DNA of 64,000 bases, taken from NCBI RefSeq assembly GCF_001050195.2, contig NZ_DF967965.1, positions 2,602,069 to 2,666,068 of the forward strand. The letters are read 5' to 3'. Shown here piece after piece: positions 51,760 through 60,849 of this stretch (positions within the stretch are counted from its first letter, which is position 1; every line of letters begins with the position of its first letter). This stretch comes from Anaerolinea thermolimosa (GTDB taxonomy: Bacteria > Chloroflexota > Anaerolineae > Anaerolineales > Anaerolineaceae). The translations under genes were made by a program, and so were the position numbers. The notes under the pieces are model-generated. The model was not told the DNA's origin. It saw only the letters and a list, made by a program, of their open reading frames with translations, and did no database searches.

Positions 51760-52637
51760 CCGAATCTCAGAACTCCGACGCAGGCCAGGAACGCATCGAA
51801 CCCTTCGCACACAGCCCCGAAGAGGTCCGCGCCCGGCACGAATCCAACCGTCGCGGCTGGAATGAAGGTGCTGCCGCTGGCTACACCCCTGAGATTGAGA
51901 ACACGATCCGTTTCATTCGTGAGGGGCAAAGCAACCTTCACCCGGTAGAACGTACCTACCTGGCAGAAATTCTTCCCCATTGCGACCTGGCCATTCACCT
52001 GCAGTGCGCTTCAGGAAAGGACACCCTATCTTTGCTCAACGAAGGGGTGAAGCGCGTAGTAGGCATCGATATCTCCGACGTCCATATTGAAAACGCCCGC
52101 CGCACCAGTGCGGCTCTGAATCTGCCCGCCACCTGGATACGCTGTGATGTGCTCGATGCCCCCCATGAACTGGATGATTCAGCCGACCTGATCTATACTG
52201 GCCGGGGTGCGCTCTGCTGGCTTCACGACCTGGACGCCTGGGCGCGCGTCATCTTCCGACTGCTCAAACCCGGTGGCTATGCCTCCATCTTCGATGACCA
52301 CCCCATTACCTGGTTATTTGATCCGCAGGTCAGCACACTTCAGTATTCAGGATACGATTATTTCCATTCCTGTGTCTCAGAAGTGGGATGGCCCGACACC
52401 TATATTGGGGATATTGGTATTCCGGTAGATCAACAGAGTCGTAAGTACGAATGTCTGTGGCCCATTTCACGGGTCTTCCAGGCTCTCACAAAGGCCGGAC
52501 TGGTAGTGGTGCACCTGGGTGAACACCCCGATCCTTTCTGGGAGCAATTCCCCCATCTGCCAGAGGAAATTCGTCGGAAGATTCCCAACACTTTTTCCAT
52601 GCTTGCTCGAAAGCCCCGGTCAGAAGTGCCCGGCTAA
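51756..52637 (+). CDS. SAM-dependent methyltransferase
   Basis: 293-residue class I methyltransferase. The SAM site is AIHLQCASGKDTLSLLNEGV with VVGIDISDVHIENARR (about 73-115); DLIYTGRGALCWLHDL (near 147) holds the motif IV region. The tail (HPITWLFDP; KYECLWPISRVFQAL; FPHLPEE) resembles small-molecule methyltransferases. Substrate unknown. It overlaps the GT2 gene by ATGA. Confidence 0.87.
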   Translation: MTESQNSDAGQERIEPFAHSPEEVRARHESNRRGWNEGAAAGYTPEIENTIRFIREGQSNLHPVERTYLAEILPHCDLAIHLQCASGKDTLSLLNEGVKRVVGIDISDVHIENARRTSAALNLPATWIRCDVLDAPHELDDSADLIYTGRGALCWLHDLDAWARVIFRLLKPGGYASIFDDHPITWLFDPQVSTLQYSGYDYFHSCVSEVGWPDTYIGDIGIPVDQQSRKYECLWPISRVFQALTKAGLVVVHLGEHPDPFWEQFPHLPEEIRRKIPNTFSMLARKPRSEVPG

Positions 52638-52653
52638 AGCAGACCGCAACAGG

Positions 52654-52659
52654 TATAAT
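52654..52659 (+). promoter_or_regulatory. -10 element of the cyclophilin gene
   Basis: TATAAT; AAGGAGT at 52684-52690 is a strong ribosome site 7 nt before GTG 52698. Confidence 0.5.
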
Positions 52660-52697
52660 AATCCCATCTCGTCTATATTTTCCAAGGAGTATTTCTC

Positions 52698-53180
52698 GTG
52701 AAACAGTGGAAAACACCCCCTCCCATGACCATTGACCCCAAAAAGCGGTACGTTGCCACCATCGAAACCCCGCGTGGAGCCATTGAGGTAGAGCTCTATC
52801 CTGAACACGCCCCTGTCACCGTTAACAATTTCGTCTTCCTTGCCAGAGAAGGTTTCTACGATGGGATTAAGTTCCATCGGGTTATTGCTAATTTTGTGAT
52901 TCAGGGCGGTGACCCCACCGGTACCGGTGCTGGCGGACCTGGATACCGCTTCGAAGATGAAGTCAAGAACAACCCGCTCAAACACGAGCGAGGGGTCATT
53001 TCCATGGCCAATGCCGGCCCCAACACCAACGGAAGCCAGTTTTTCATCACCCATTCGCCCCAGCCCCATTTGAATGGAAGGCACACCGTATTTGGAAAGG
53101 TGATCAAGGGAATGGAAGTGGTGGATGCCATCCAGCAGGGAGACGTAATGACCCGGGTGACCATTGCCGAGAGCGAATAG
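52698..53180 (+). CDS. Cyclophilin-type peptidyl-prolyl cis-trans isomerase
   Basis: 160-residue cytoplasmic PPIase, GTG start. The cyclophilin core is complete: [22 protein letters not shown] (about 52-75, with the catalytic arginine), [19 protein letters not shown] and [15 protein letters not shown]. No signal peptide. It aids prolyl-limited folding. Probably monocistronic or followed by the small membrane protein at 53215. Confidence 0.95.
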   Translation: MKQWKTPPPMTIDPKKRYVATIETPRGAIEVELYPEHAPVTVNNFVFLAREGFYDGIKFHRVIANFVIQGGDPTGTGAGGPGYRFEDEVKNNPLKHERGVISMANAGPNTNGSQFFITHSPQPHLNGRHTVFGKVIKGMEVVDAIQQGDVMTRVTIAESE

Positions 53181-53214
53181 GCCGGCTCTTACCTGAATCA
53201 CGGTTCTCTCCACC

Positions 53215-53730
53215 ATGAGCAAGGCACCCGATTCGCCCGACTATCCGGGCCAGATCGAGCCACCTCTCCTCATCCTGGCAGTGGTATTCGTCGGGGCGGG
53301 GCTGTTGTTCACCTACCTGTTTGGACAGCAAACCACCCTCACCTGCACCCGCCTCAACACCCTTGAGCAATGCACCCTGCAAACCAGCTGGATGAACCTG
53401 GTGCCGCTTCACCACCGTTCCATTGAGGGCATTCGCTCGGCCTCTGTAGAAGAAAGCTGTGATGAGGATGGTTGCACCTACCGGGTGCTCATTCGCACCG
53501 AACAGGATGAAATTCCGCTCGGTCAGGCCTTCTCTTCGGGGATGGCTCCCAAGCAGCGCAAAGCAGACCAGATTAACGCCTTTGCCAGCCAGCAGAAAAA
53601 TGAGCTGAAGGTCAGTGAAGGAGGCGGATGGTGGGTCCTGTTTCCCCTCATTTTCGTGATCATCGGGATTGGGATCATCTACCGCCCCCTGTGGGCAACA
53701 CTCCGGCCCATGCTCCAGCGACCCTCTTGA
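53215..53730 (+). CDS. Membrane protein of unknown function
   Basis: 171 residues with two membrane segments (LLILAVVFVGAGLLFTYLFG near 20-40 and WWVLFPLIFVIIGIGIIYRPL near 140-160). Between them lies a soluble domain with two cysteine pairs (LTCTRLNTLEQC; SCDEDGC), probably disulfide-linked outside the cell. I do not recognise the family. It lies 34 nt after the cyclophilin gene and ends at the bidirectional terminator. Confidence 0.7.
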   Translation: MSKAPDSPDYPGQIEPPLLILAVVFVGAGLLFTYLFGQQTTLTCTRLNTLEQCTLQTSWMNLVPLHHRSIEGIRSASVEESCDEDGCTYRVLIRTEQDEIPLGQAFSSGMAPKQRKADQINAFASQQKNELKVSEGGGWWVLFPLIFVIIGIGIIYRPLWATLRPMLQRPS

Positions 53731-53737
53731 ATTGAAA

Positions 53738-53769
53738 AGGGTGGGGAGTTCTGTTTTACTCCCCACCCT
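53738..53769. terminator. Bidirectional terminator
   Basis: Twelve-bp stem AGGGTGGGGAGT (53738-53749) with ACTCCCCACCCT (53758-53769) and an 8-nt loop. The minus strand continues with TTTTC. It serves the converging genes at 53730 and 53784. Confidence 0.85.
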
Positions 53770-53783
53770 GGTTGATTCAGGCG

Positions 53784-54716
53784 CTATCCATTTTTATCTG
53801 AGAGGCTTTCAACCCCCGGCAGAGCCCCCGGCCAGAGAAAGAGGATAAGCCCGGCGAGGGTGAAACCAATTCCCCCAACCAGTCCGGCGGCCGTTGGGCC
53901 AATGAGAAGGTTGGGTTGTCCGCTAACCCAGATCATCCCCAGACCTGCCACCGCGTTGACAATGGCATGACCGATCACTGCGGGCCAAACACTGCCCCCT
54001 CGCAACACCAGCCAGGAGAAAAACACCCCCAGCCACAGGGTAAACCAGGTCATGACCAGAATTCCCAGCCAGGGTGCACCGGCATAATTCAGGCCATAAT
54101 TGTGCCCCATCGCGATCATGGGCCAGTGCCAGAGTCCCCAGATCACTCCACTAATCACCACTGCCCAACGAGGCCCCAGAGGAAGGAGTTTCTGCAGCAA
54201 ATAGGCCCGCCAGCCAAATTCCTCTCCAAAAGTGAAGAAACTGTTTATCACCAGCCCCACCAACAAGACATTCGGAAGTTGAAGCAGTCCATATACCCAT
54301 GAGGGAATGTTCAACGTCACCCCGCTGGCTTCCAGCTGCTCACGAACGAGAGGCATCGTAGCATCATAATGTTCAGGGAACACTACGAAGTAAACCACCA
54401 CACCTGCCACTGTCAGCACCACCGGTCCCAGCCAGGCAATGAGCCAGTAGGGCCACCCCCGCCGAAAATTCGGGCGCAGAAAGGCGCCGCTCCACCCCTC
54501 ACGGGTGAGTATGCGGGTGAGGATATTTGCCAGCGCCGGCCCCCACATATACCCGAACCCTACCATCAGGGTAACCACCACCTGCCCTGAGACAGCGCTG
54601 AACGCTGTGTTCAACCTTCCCTGCGTGAGGTAAAGCCCCAAAGCCACCAGCCACGAAATACCACAGGCTATCGCCAGGAAGATGAAAAGACGCTTTCGCT
54701 CCAATGAAGTATGCAT
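53784..54716 (-). CDS. CPBP family intramembrane metalloprotease (Abi/CAAX-like)
   Basis: 310-residue membrane protein, about eight segments. EEFGWRAYLLQKL (near 165) gives the E-E-x3-R motif, GLWHWPMIAMGH (near 195) gives the second histidine, and VIGHAIVNAVAGL the third. This is the metal site of CPBP/CAAX-type proteases. Members cleave prenylated or bacteriocin-related substrates, and many are of unknown role. Monocistronic, between two terminators or gaps. Confidence 0.9.
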   Translation of the reverse strand: MHTSLERKRLFIFLAIACGISWLVALGLYLTQGRLNTAFSAVSGQVVVTLMVGFGYMWGPALANILTRILTREGWSGAFLRPNFRRGWPYWLIAWLGPVVLTVAGVVVYFVVFPEHYDATMPLVREQLEASGVTLNIPSWVYGLLQLPNVLLVGLVINSFFTFGEEFGWRAYLLQKLLPLGPRWAVVISGVIWGLWHWPMIAMGHNYGLNYAGAPWLGILVMTWFTLWLGVFFSWLVLRGGSVWPAVIGHAIVNAVAGLGMIWVSGQPNLLIGPTAAGLVGGIGFTLAGLILFLWPGALPGVESLSDKNG

Positions 54717-54821
54717 TCCAACCCTGCCTTTCTATGGTTCTTGATTTCCTCTTGATTGTATCATTGTATCACAACGGTTGAGGTCAAGAATCCATCAAGA
54801 GAGCCGCCTGAACGGTTCCTC

Positions 54822-57527
54822 TTACAGAAGGGCCTCCAGCTGTCCCTTCAACCGCGCGGCGGTTTCCTGCCACACGGCCAGCTTCTGGCGCTCTTTTTCC
54901 ACCACCGCCGGAGGGGCTTTCTCGGCGAAGGAACTGTTCAGCAACTTCTCCAGCCGTTCGATCTGCCCCTGTGCCTCGGCAAGCTCCTTTTCCAGGCGGG
55001 CACGTTCTTCGTCCCGGTCAACCAGACCGGCCAGCGGCAGATACAGCTCCACTCCGGCAACCACCAGCGAGATAGCCGGGTTGGGTTTCTCTTCCAGGGT
55101 GTGTTCAAAGATCAGCTGCGCCGGGTCGAGTACAGCCAGATGGGCAACCACTGCCGCCTGAGCTTTCAGCACATCCAGGCGCTCGCCGCAAACAATCACA
55201 GCCGGAATGCGCCGCGAAGGGGGAACCTTCTTTTCGGTGCGCAGATTACGAATACCACGGATGATCTCCTGCACCAGGGCAAAGTCTTCCAGAGTCTGGG
55301 CTTCCCACTCTTCTGGTTCGCGAGGCTCCGGGAAATGTGCCACCATGAGCGCCTCTTCCCAGCCTCCTCTGGGGGAGAAAGCGATCGACTTCGCCATGCA
55401 GGCCTGCTTCAGATACCCCCACAGTTCTTCCGTTACAAACGGTGTGAAGGGGTGAAGCAACCTCAGGCTCATATCCAGCACCCGTGTGAGGGTATAAGCC
55501 GTCCAGAAGGCACGGTCGCCGCCCTCGGCCAATTGTTGCTTGGCAATTTCAACATACCAGTCGGCGAAATCTCCCCAGATAAACTCATAAATTTGCCGCC
55601 CGGCTTCACCATATTGATAGGCATTGAACAACCGGTCCACCTGACGCACCAGGTCTTGCAGGCGCGCCCAGATCCACGAATCAGGTAGCGTCCAGATCGG
55701 TTCACGAAGGGGTGTATCAGGAGCCTGCTCCAGCGCCCCCAGGACAAAACGCCCGATATTCCAGAGCTTATTGGCGAAATTCCGGTTGGCCTCTACCTTC
55801 TTCAGACTCAGGTTGACGTCATTACCCGGGGTAGAACCCACCAGCAGAGTAAAACGCAGGGCATCGGTGCCCATCTGGTTCATCACTTCCAGTGGGTCAA
55901 CCACGTTGCCTTTCGATTTGCTCATCTTTTGCCCGTGTTCATCGCGGATCAATCCATGCAGGTACACTGTATGGAAGGGAACCTGGCCGGTAAACTCCAG
56001 CCCCATCATGATCATGCGAGTCACCCAGAAGAAGAGAATATCATAGCCGGTTTCCAGAACCGAGGTGGGATAAAAATACGCCAGGTCAGGGGTTGGGTCG
56101 GGCCACCCGAGCGTGGAAAATGGCCACAACCCTGAAGAAAACCATGTATCGAGCACATCCGGGTCCTGTTCAATCCGCGGACTGCCGCAATGGGCACACC
56201 GGGTCGGATCCACCCGCGAGACGGTCATTTCCCCACAATCGCCGCAGTACCACACCGGGATGCGATGCCCCCACCAGAGCTGTCGGCTGATGCACCAGTC
56301 CTGAATGTTCTCCAGCCAGTTGTAATAGACTTTGACAAACCGCTCGGGGATAATCTTGATCCTTCCATCGCGCACGGCTTCCAGGGCCGCTTCTGCCATG
56401 GATTGAATCCGCACGAACCACTGGGTAGAGATCATCGGCTCAATGGGTTCACCACCCCGCTGGCTGCGCGGCACCGACATCATGTACGGCTCGGTTTTAA
56501 TCGTCAACCCCGCGGCTTCCATGTCTGCCCAGATCTTCTTGCGGCACTCAAAGCGGTCCATCCCGGCATACGGCCCCCCATTTTGATTAATCCGGGCGGC
56601 TTCATCCATGATGCTGATGAACTCCAGGCCGTGCCGTTGACCGAGCTGATAATCATTCGGATCGTGCGCGGGAGTCACCTTCAGGCCACCCGAACCAAAG
56701 CTTCGATCCACATACGGGTCAGCAATGACCGGAATCTCCCGTCCGAGAATGGGCACAATGACCTTTTTGCCAATAAAGCGCTGATAACGTTCGTCTTCCG
56801 GGTGCACTGCCACTGCCGAATCACCCAGGATGGTTTCCGGGCGGGTGGTGGCCACCGGAATATATTCACCACTCCCGTCAGCCAGCATATATTTGAAATA
56901 ATAAAGCGTGCCCTGCTCCTGAGAGTACTCTACCTCCAGATCAGAAACCGCCGTGCGTAACCCTGGCGACCAGTTGATCATCCGGGGGCCACGGTAGATC
57001 ATCCCTTTCTCATACAGGCGCACGAATGCTTCACGCACAGCCTTCGAAAGCCCCTCGTCCAGCGTAAAGCGCTCCCGCTCCCAGTCGCAGGAAGCTCCCA
57101 GGCGGCGAATCTGACGGGTGATGATGCCTCCGTACTTGTTTTTCCATTCCCAGGCACGCCGCACAAATTCTTCGCGCCCGATCTGATCCCGGGTAAGCCC
57201 CTCTCGAGCCAGCATCTTTTCCACCTGTAATTGCGTGGCAATACCGGCATGGTCGGTGCCGGGCACCCAGAGCGTGGGAACTCCTTTCATGCGATGGTAA
57301 CGGATCATCAGGTCTTCCATTGAAACGAACATCGCGTGCCCAAGGTGCAGCTCGCCGGTCACATTCGGCGGTGGAATAGAAATCACAAACGGCTTCCGGG
57401 AAGGATCAAAACCGGGTTTGTTCGGGTCATTGGACGGTTTAAAAAAGCCGCTTTTCTCCCACCAGGCATAAATCCGTTCTTCGACGGCAGAAAAATCATA
57501 GGTTTTTGGCAAAGAAATCTCAGGCAT
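54822..57527 (-). CDS. valS: Valyl-tRNA synthetase
   Basis: 901-residue class Ia synthetase charging tRNA-Val. The HIGH-type motif PPPNVTGELHLGHA is near 43-56. A large editing domain follows, a CxxC pair (CGDCGEM; CAHCGSP) near 420-440, GQKMSKSKGN near 540 as KMSKS, the anticodon-binding domain, and the C-terminal Val-specific coiled coil (RARLEKELAEAQGQIERLE). ATG 57527 has GAGGAGA 3-4 nt upstream; the earlier ATG 57539 lies within that site. Expression is controlled by the T-box leader at 57600-57883. Confidence 0.97.
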   Translation of the reverse strand: MPEISLPKTYDFSAVEERIYAWWEKSGFFKPSNDPNKPGFDPSRKPFVISIPPPNVTGELHLGHAMFVSMEDLMIRYHRMKGVPTLWVPGTDHAGIATQLQVEKMLAREGLTRDQIGREEFVRRAWEWKNKYGGIITRQIRRLGASCDWERERFTLDEGLSKAVREAFVRLYEKGMIYRGPRMINWSPGLRTAVSDLEVEYSQEQGTLYYFKYMLADGSGEYIPVATTRPETILGDSAVAVHPEDERYQRFIGKKVIVPILGREIPVIADPYVDRSFGSGGLKVTPAHDPNDYQLGQRHGLEFISIMDEAARINQNGGPYAGMDRFECRKKIWADMEAAGLTIKTEPYMMSVPRSQRGGEPIEPMISTQWFVRIQSMAEAALEAVRDGRIKIIPERFVKVYYNWLENIQDWCISRQLWWGHRIPVWYCGDCGEMTVSRVDPTRCAHCGSPRIEQDPDVLDTWFSSGLWPFSTLGWPDPTPDLAYFYPTSVLETGYDILFFWVTRMIMMGLEFTGQVPFHTVYLHGLIRDEHGQKMSKSKGNVVDPLEVMNQMGTDALRFTLLVGSTPGNDVNLSLKKVEANRNFANKLWNIGRFVLGALEQAPDTPLREPIWTLPDSWIWARLQDLVRQVDRLFNAYQYGEAGRQIYEFIWGDFADWYVEIAKQQLAEGGDRAFWTAYTLTRVLDMSLRLLHPFTPFVTEELWGYLKQACMAKSIAFSPRGGWEEALMVAHFPEPREPEEWEAQTLEDFALVQEIIRGIRNLRTEKKVPPSRRIPAVIVCGERLDVLKAQAAVVAHLAVLDPAQLIFEHTLEEKPNPAISLVVAGVELYLPLAGLVDRDEERARLEKELAEAQGQIERLEKLLNSSFAEKAPPAVVEKERQKLAVWQETAARLKGQLEALL

Positions 57528-57599
57528 GGTTCTCCTCATTCATTCCAGCATCAGGATTCCGGTAAACGATCCGTTCGTGTCATCATTGCTGTAGCCCTC

Positions 57600-57883
57600 T
57601 CCAAAATAAAAAACCCTCTCATCCATTGAGGACGAAAGGGAACCTTCCGCGGTACCACCTCACTTCGCCTGCTCTGATTCAGGCGCACTTATCCCGGACG
57701 CCATCATCCGGAGGATGCGATAACGGGCTCACCCGTGCCGTTCTACTCCCATCCAAAAGGAGGATGGTTTCTTCGGCCAGCCAGCCAAGCGACTTCAACC
57801 CCGAACCACCGCGGAGGCTCTCACCTGTTCCTCCTTCTCTGCCGGTGTGTCAGTGGGTTTACTCCTCCTGACTCATGCCTTAT
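57600..57883 (-). ncRNA. T-box leader of valS
   Basis: Minus-strand leader beginning near 57883. It has a stem I region with GGAGGAGTAAA and GGTGAGAGCC, and the conserved T-box AGGTGGTACCGCGG (57660-57647), which forms the antiterminator that binds the tRNA acceptor end. A terminator stem (57614-57624 with 57630-57640) follows, ending in a T run. It should sense uncharged tRNA-Val and let transcription proceed. A GTC at 57793-57791 is a candidate valine specifier, but I could not fold stem I well enough to be sure. Confidence 0.9.
57608..57640 (-). terminator. T-box terminator
   Basis: Eleven-pair stem (with two G-T pairs) GGACGAAAGGG/CCCTCTCATCC, 5-nt loop, then TTTTTT ATTTT on the minus strand. 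Confidence 0.88.
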
Positions 57884-57889
57884 GACTTG

Positions 57890-57918
57890 ATTATAGCCGA
57901 ACTTACTCCAATCGTCAA
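57890..57918 (-). promoter_or_regulatory. Consensus promoter of the valS T-box transcript
   Basis: Minus strand TTGACG (57918-57913), 17-nt spacer, TATAAT (57895-57890). Transcription should start near 57883. Confidence 0.82.
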
Positions 57919-58003
57919 ACCGGCTTCACGGTTCATGGTTGTTGCCCTGTTTCCGCACACCAGGGGTTTTCCGGCTGAAACAGCGTGGCTTTTTCTGCTG
58001 ACT

Positions 58004-59455
58004 TTATTCCTCCTCCAAAATCATTCGCCCCGCACCATCCAGCCGGTAAGAAAGCCTCCCCTGGGGCACCCGGGAATCTATCATCAGTGATCCATCATCC
58101 ATGGCCTCCCAGATCACCTGGAACGGCGCTTTCCCTTCCACCCATTTCTCCACAATCACCACTCCATGACCGGGAAGAATGGTAAAAACAATTTGTCGAG
58201 GGTCGCCGGGGTTTTGTAGAGCCTGCGAATGAGAAAATGCCTCACAGATTGCCCGGGCCTGGGCCTCGGTAGAACAGGAAACCGGGTAACGATAATAGGG
58301 AGCCGGGAGGTAAACATGTTCTACACGCTGTGGGTCAAACGAACGCACCCCGCGATGGCCATGCAACTTTGATCGTGCCACCGGCACCAGAGCTCCAGCA
58401 CCCGCCCCCCACGAAAGGGTGATTCGAGGCAAGGGAGCATCCATTTCAACCAGCTCCACCGCTTCAGAAGAAGGTGGATCATTCCGTTTCCCTTCCACAT
58501 GGCGCACCCGTGCCCCAAGTCCATCAGGGCGCACCCCGGTAATCACGGCCAGCTCATCCTCAGTGAGCCGCCCCTTATTGACAGGCCGGGCGCTTCCTGT
58601 AATGGTGGTGATCAGGGCTTCCAGACGTGGCTCCCAGGTGGCAAAACATCCCTCGCTATACTGCCTCGAAATAGCATGGTTCAACATGGGTACAGCAACC
58701 AGGTTGCTCACCACCACCATATCGGTGAAAAACTGCCGTTTTCCAAATTCCAGCCCGGCTACCTGCATCGCCGCAGGGGTGCTCAGGGCCTTCCAAACCA
58801 CCTGCGGAATATCCGGGGTTACCCGCTCATGAGCAGTGATTTCTCGCGTAGATACTGCCGTCACAATCCGCAGCATGAGGTCCTCATAAAAAGCCTCCAG
58901 CTGACCGGCAACCGTACGCGGATGAGCCCCGACCAGATCACAGGTATATGCTTCCAGGGGGTAATCTTCACCAACCAGAACCATGAGCCGGACACACATC
59001 GTCTGGCATTGAAACAAGCGGAGGGCCGCAAGGAGTGGGCCGCCGCGGCGCCCCTGTTCGTGGAGGGTGGTAAAAGCCCTCGGAGAAAGGCCTGCAAAAG
59101 GATAATCTGCCGGGTCCGCGGTCTCTTTGTTCAAAACTCTGCCCAGGTGGGCAAGAAGATCATTCAGCTGACTGGGGCGGATGTGGAGCAGGGTAAAAAC
59201 CGTCGGTTGAGTTTGCAACCCCAGGCTCCGCTTCGCGTTGAAAAAAAGAGCATCACGCCAGTTGATCGTCTCTCCATAAACAGCCGTCGTAAGCAAAACA
59301 TCTACCTCGCCGTGTGGAGCTGAGAGCACAACATGGCCCTTTTTAACGAACTGTTCCAGCACTCCTCGTGCCGCTCCTTCCAGCAGAGGGGTTGTAACCC
59401 GGGGAACATATCCCACACGGATTTTCCGCAACCAGTCATGCACAGAAGATCCCAT
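58004..59455 (-). CDS. Unrecognised protein, no known domain
   Basis: 483 residues without membrane segments or signal peptide. I do not recognise a family. Visible features are KKGHVVLSAPHGEVDVLLTTA (a GHVVLSAPHG turn), FFNAKRSLGLQTQPTVFTLLH and ATWEPRLEALITTITGSARP, followed by a beta-rich C-terminus with VARSKLHGHRGVRS and IVFTILPGHGVVIVEKWV. I chose ATG 59455, preceded by GAGGAA; the frame runs to 59566, overlapping the SDR gene. The two genes probably form an operon, so the protein may share a pathway with the SDR enzyme. Confidence 0.7.
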   Translation of the reverse strand: MGSSVHDWLRKIRVGYVPRVTTPLLEGAARGVLEQFVKKGHVVLSAPHGEVDVLLTTAVYGETINWRDALFFNAKRSLGLQTQPTVFTLLHIRPSQLNDLLAHLGRVLNKETADPADYPFAGLSPRAFTTLHEQGRRGGPLLAALRLFQCQTMCVRLMVLVGEDYPLEAYTCDLVGAHPRTVAGQLEAFYEDLMLRIVTAVSTREITAHERVTPDIPQVVWKALSTPAAMQVAGLEFGKRQFFTDMVVVSNLVAVPMLNHAISRQYSEGCFATWEPRLEALITTITGSARPVNKGRLTEDELAVITGVRPDGLGARVRHVEGKRNDPPSSEAVELVEMDAPLPRITLSWGAGAGALVPVARSKLHGHRGVRSFDPQRVEHVYLPAPYYRYPVSCSTEAQARAICEAFSHSQALQNPGDPRQIVFTILPGHGVVIVEKWVEGKAPFQVIWEAMDDGSLMIDSRVPQGRLSYRLDGAGRMILEEE

Positions 59456-59469
59456 TGTTAATTTATTCC

Positions 59470-60255
59470 TCAGGAGGGATTTTCTTCCCGGCCTTCCAGC
59501 CAGAGAAGTCGGCCGATCCAGTCGGCCAGAGTGGGCGAAAGTGTATTCACCAGTGAGAGCAGCCACGCCTGCGGCGGCAAAACAACCGTGGCCTGCTTCC
59601 GCTCGATGGCGCGGAGGATGGCCTGCGCCACCGCCCCGGGAGAAATTTTGGCCGAAAGCGGGTGAAACTTCATGCCAGCAACCATGGGAGTGTCCACCCG
59701 GCCAGGCAACACGTTGGTCACCGAGACGCCGCTGCCATGCAGTTCCTTCCGTAGAGTATCCCCAAACCCCAGCAGAGCTGATTTCGCCGCGGTGTAGGGG
59801 GCATCAAGAGGTAAAGCCAGCCGTGCATCCATGCTCGAGACCAGCACAATATGCCCGCTCCGCCGGGCCAGCATTCCGGGGAGCACCTCCAGCACCACCG
59901 ATATTGCACCGTAAAAATTCACCCTGAGCGATTGTTCCACCAGAGAAAGAGTGAGATCTCGAATCGGGCATCGAATGTACTGCCCACTGCTGACCACCAG
60001 CACATCGATCCTGCCCCAATCGCTCAAAACTTTGCCGATCATTGCATGGATCTCTTCGGGCCGGGATACATCGGTCGGGCAAACCAGCGCCGCCTGCCCC
60101 AGTTGTTCGATCTCCGCCGCCAGCCTCTCCAGCGCCGGTACATTGCGCGCCGCCAGAACCACCCTGGCTCCCTTTCGCGCCAGAGCCAGCGCTGTGGCTC
60201 TGCCGATTCCGCTGGAAGCTCCCGTCACAACCGCAACAGCACCGTACCACTTCAT
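59470..60255 (-). CDS. Short-chain dehydrogenase/reductase
   Basis: 261-residue classical SDR. VVTGASSGIGRATALALA (near 9-26) binds NAD(P); the VVSSGQY-like strand replaces the usual NNAG; catalytic serine is in VLVSSMDARLALP, and YTAAKSALLGF (near 155) holds Tyr and Lys. A hydrophobic C-terminal stretch (WLLSLVNTLSPTLADWIGRLL) could bind a membrane. Substrate unknown. It lies 14 nt upstream of the unrecognised gene. Confidence 0.9.
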   Translation of the reverse strand: MKWYGAVAVVTGASSGIGRATALALARKGARVVLAARNVPALERLAAEIEQLGQAALVCPTDVSRPEEIHAMIGKVLSDWGRIDVLVVSSGQYIRCPIRDLTLSLVEQSLRVNFYGAISVVLEVLPGMLARRSGHIVLVSSMDARLALPLDAPYTAAKSALLGFGDTLRKELHGSGVSVTNVLPGRVDTPMVAGMKFHPLSAKISPGAVAQAILRAIERKQATVVLPPQAWLLSLVNTLSPTLADWIGRLLWLEGREENPS

Positions 60256-60332
60256 CCTTCAACCTCTGAATTGAGAGATGCGGCCTATTTTTTTGAAAAC
60301 CCGCCACTCTCCGAATCGTTACACCCAATGAC

Positions 60333-60367
60333 AGACAGGCCGACCCCTGGAAAGAGTCGGCCTGTCT
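60333..60367. terminator. Strong hairpin between the SDR and coiled-coil genes
   Basis: Twelve-bp perfect stem AGACAGGCCGAC with GTCGGCCTGTCT, 11-nt loop. No T tract, so the terminator role is uncertain. Confidence 0.45.
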
Positions 60368-60389
60368 GCCACCGAGAAGAGAGATATCC

Positions 60390-60776
60390 TTATTTCTGAT
60401 CCATTTGCTCGATTAATTTCTGTAATTCTTCATTCACCTTCTTAAGCGCGGTAAGCAGCTGTGGGCGAACTTCGTCTACCGTCTGCTCACCGGCTACCCG
60501 CAGCGATTCTACTGCCCGTTTTGCCTCTTCTTTTACTTTCCGGGCTTCCTCAGTACTGGCAGCTTCCTCAATCGCCTGCCCAACCTCACGCACCATCGAC
60601 TCGAGACCCTCTTTGACCTGCCGGGCTTCCGGTTTTGATTCCACATGAGTCCAGGCCGACCGAAAAGCCTGCGCCAGAGCGCTTCCCAGCGCTTCAAACT
60701 GTCGTCCTACCTCGCGCCAGCTCTCATCGACATTTTGCGTTTTCTGCTCATGGTTTTCACCTATCGATTCGCTCAT
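60390..60776 (-). CDS. Small coiled-coil protein of unknown function
   Basis: 128 residues, almost wholly helical and charged, with no cysteine and few aromatic residues. Repeats of the type KVKEEAKRAVESLR and QVKEGLESMVREVG resemble late-embryogenesis/apolipoprotein-like amphipathic helices. No signal or membrane segment. It may protect proteins or membranes, but this is only a guess from composition. It is separated from its neighbours by a hairpin downstream and a 73-nt gap upstream. Confidence 0.7.
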   Translation of the reverse strand: MSESIGENHEQKTQNVDESWREVGRQFEALGSALAQAFRSAWTHVESKPEARQVKEGLESMVREVGQAIEEAASTEEARKVKEEAKRAVESLRVAGEQTVDEVRPQLLTALKKVNEELQKLIEQMDQK

Positions 60777-60849
60777 TTCATTGCTCCTCTTTTTCTACAA
60801 ACTCCCAATGGATATACGCTGTGAGGTTTTCAAAGTTGCGATCAACCTT

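Noticed and set aside
56190-56960. Plus-strand frame of 256 codons opposite valS
   Set aside because: valS is complete and has all class I motifs; this frame is a shadow.
58499-59323. Plus-strand frame of 274 codons opposite the unrecognised protein
   Set aside because: I asked which strand is coding, since neither product is familiar. The minus frame is longer, has a ribosome site, balanced composition and an operon partner; the plus frame is H/P/Q/R-rich and has none.
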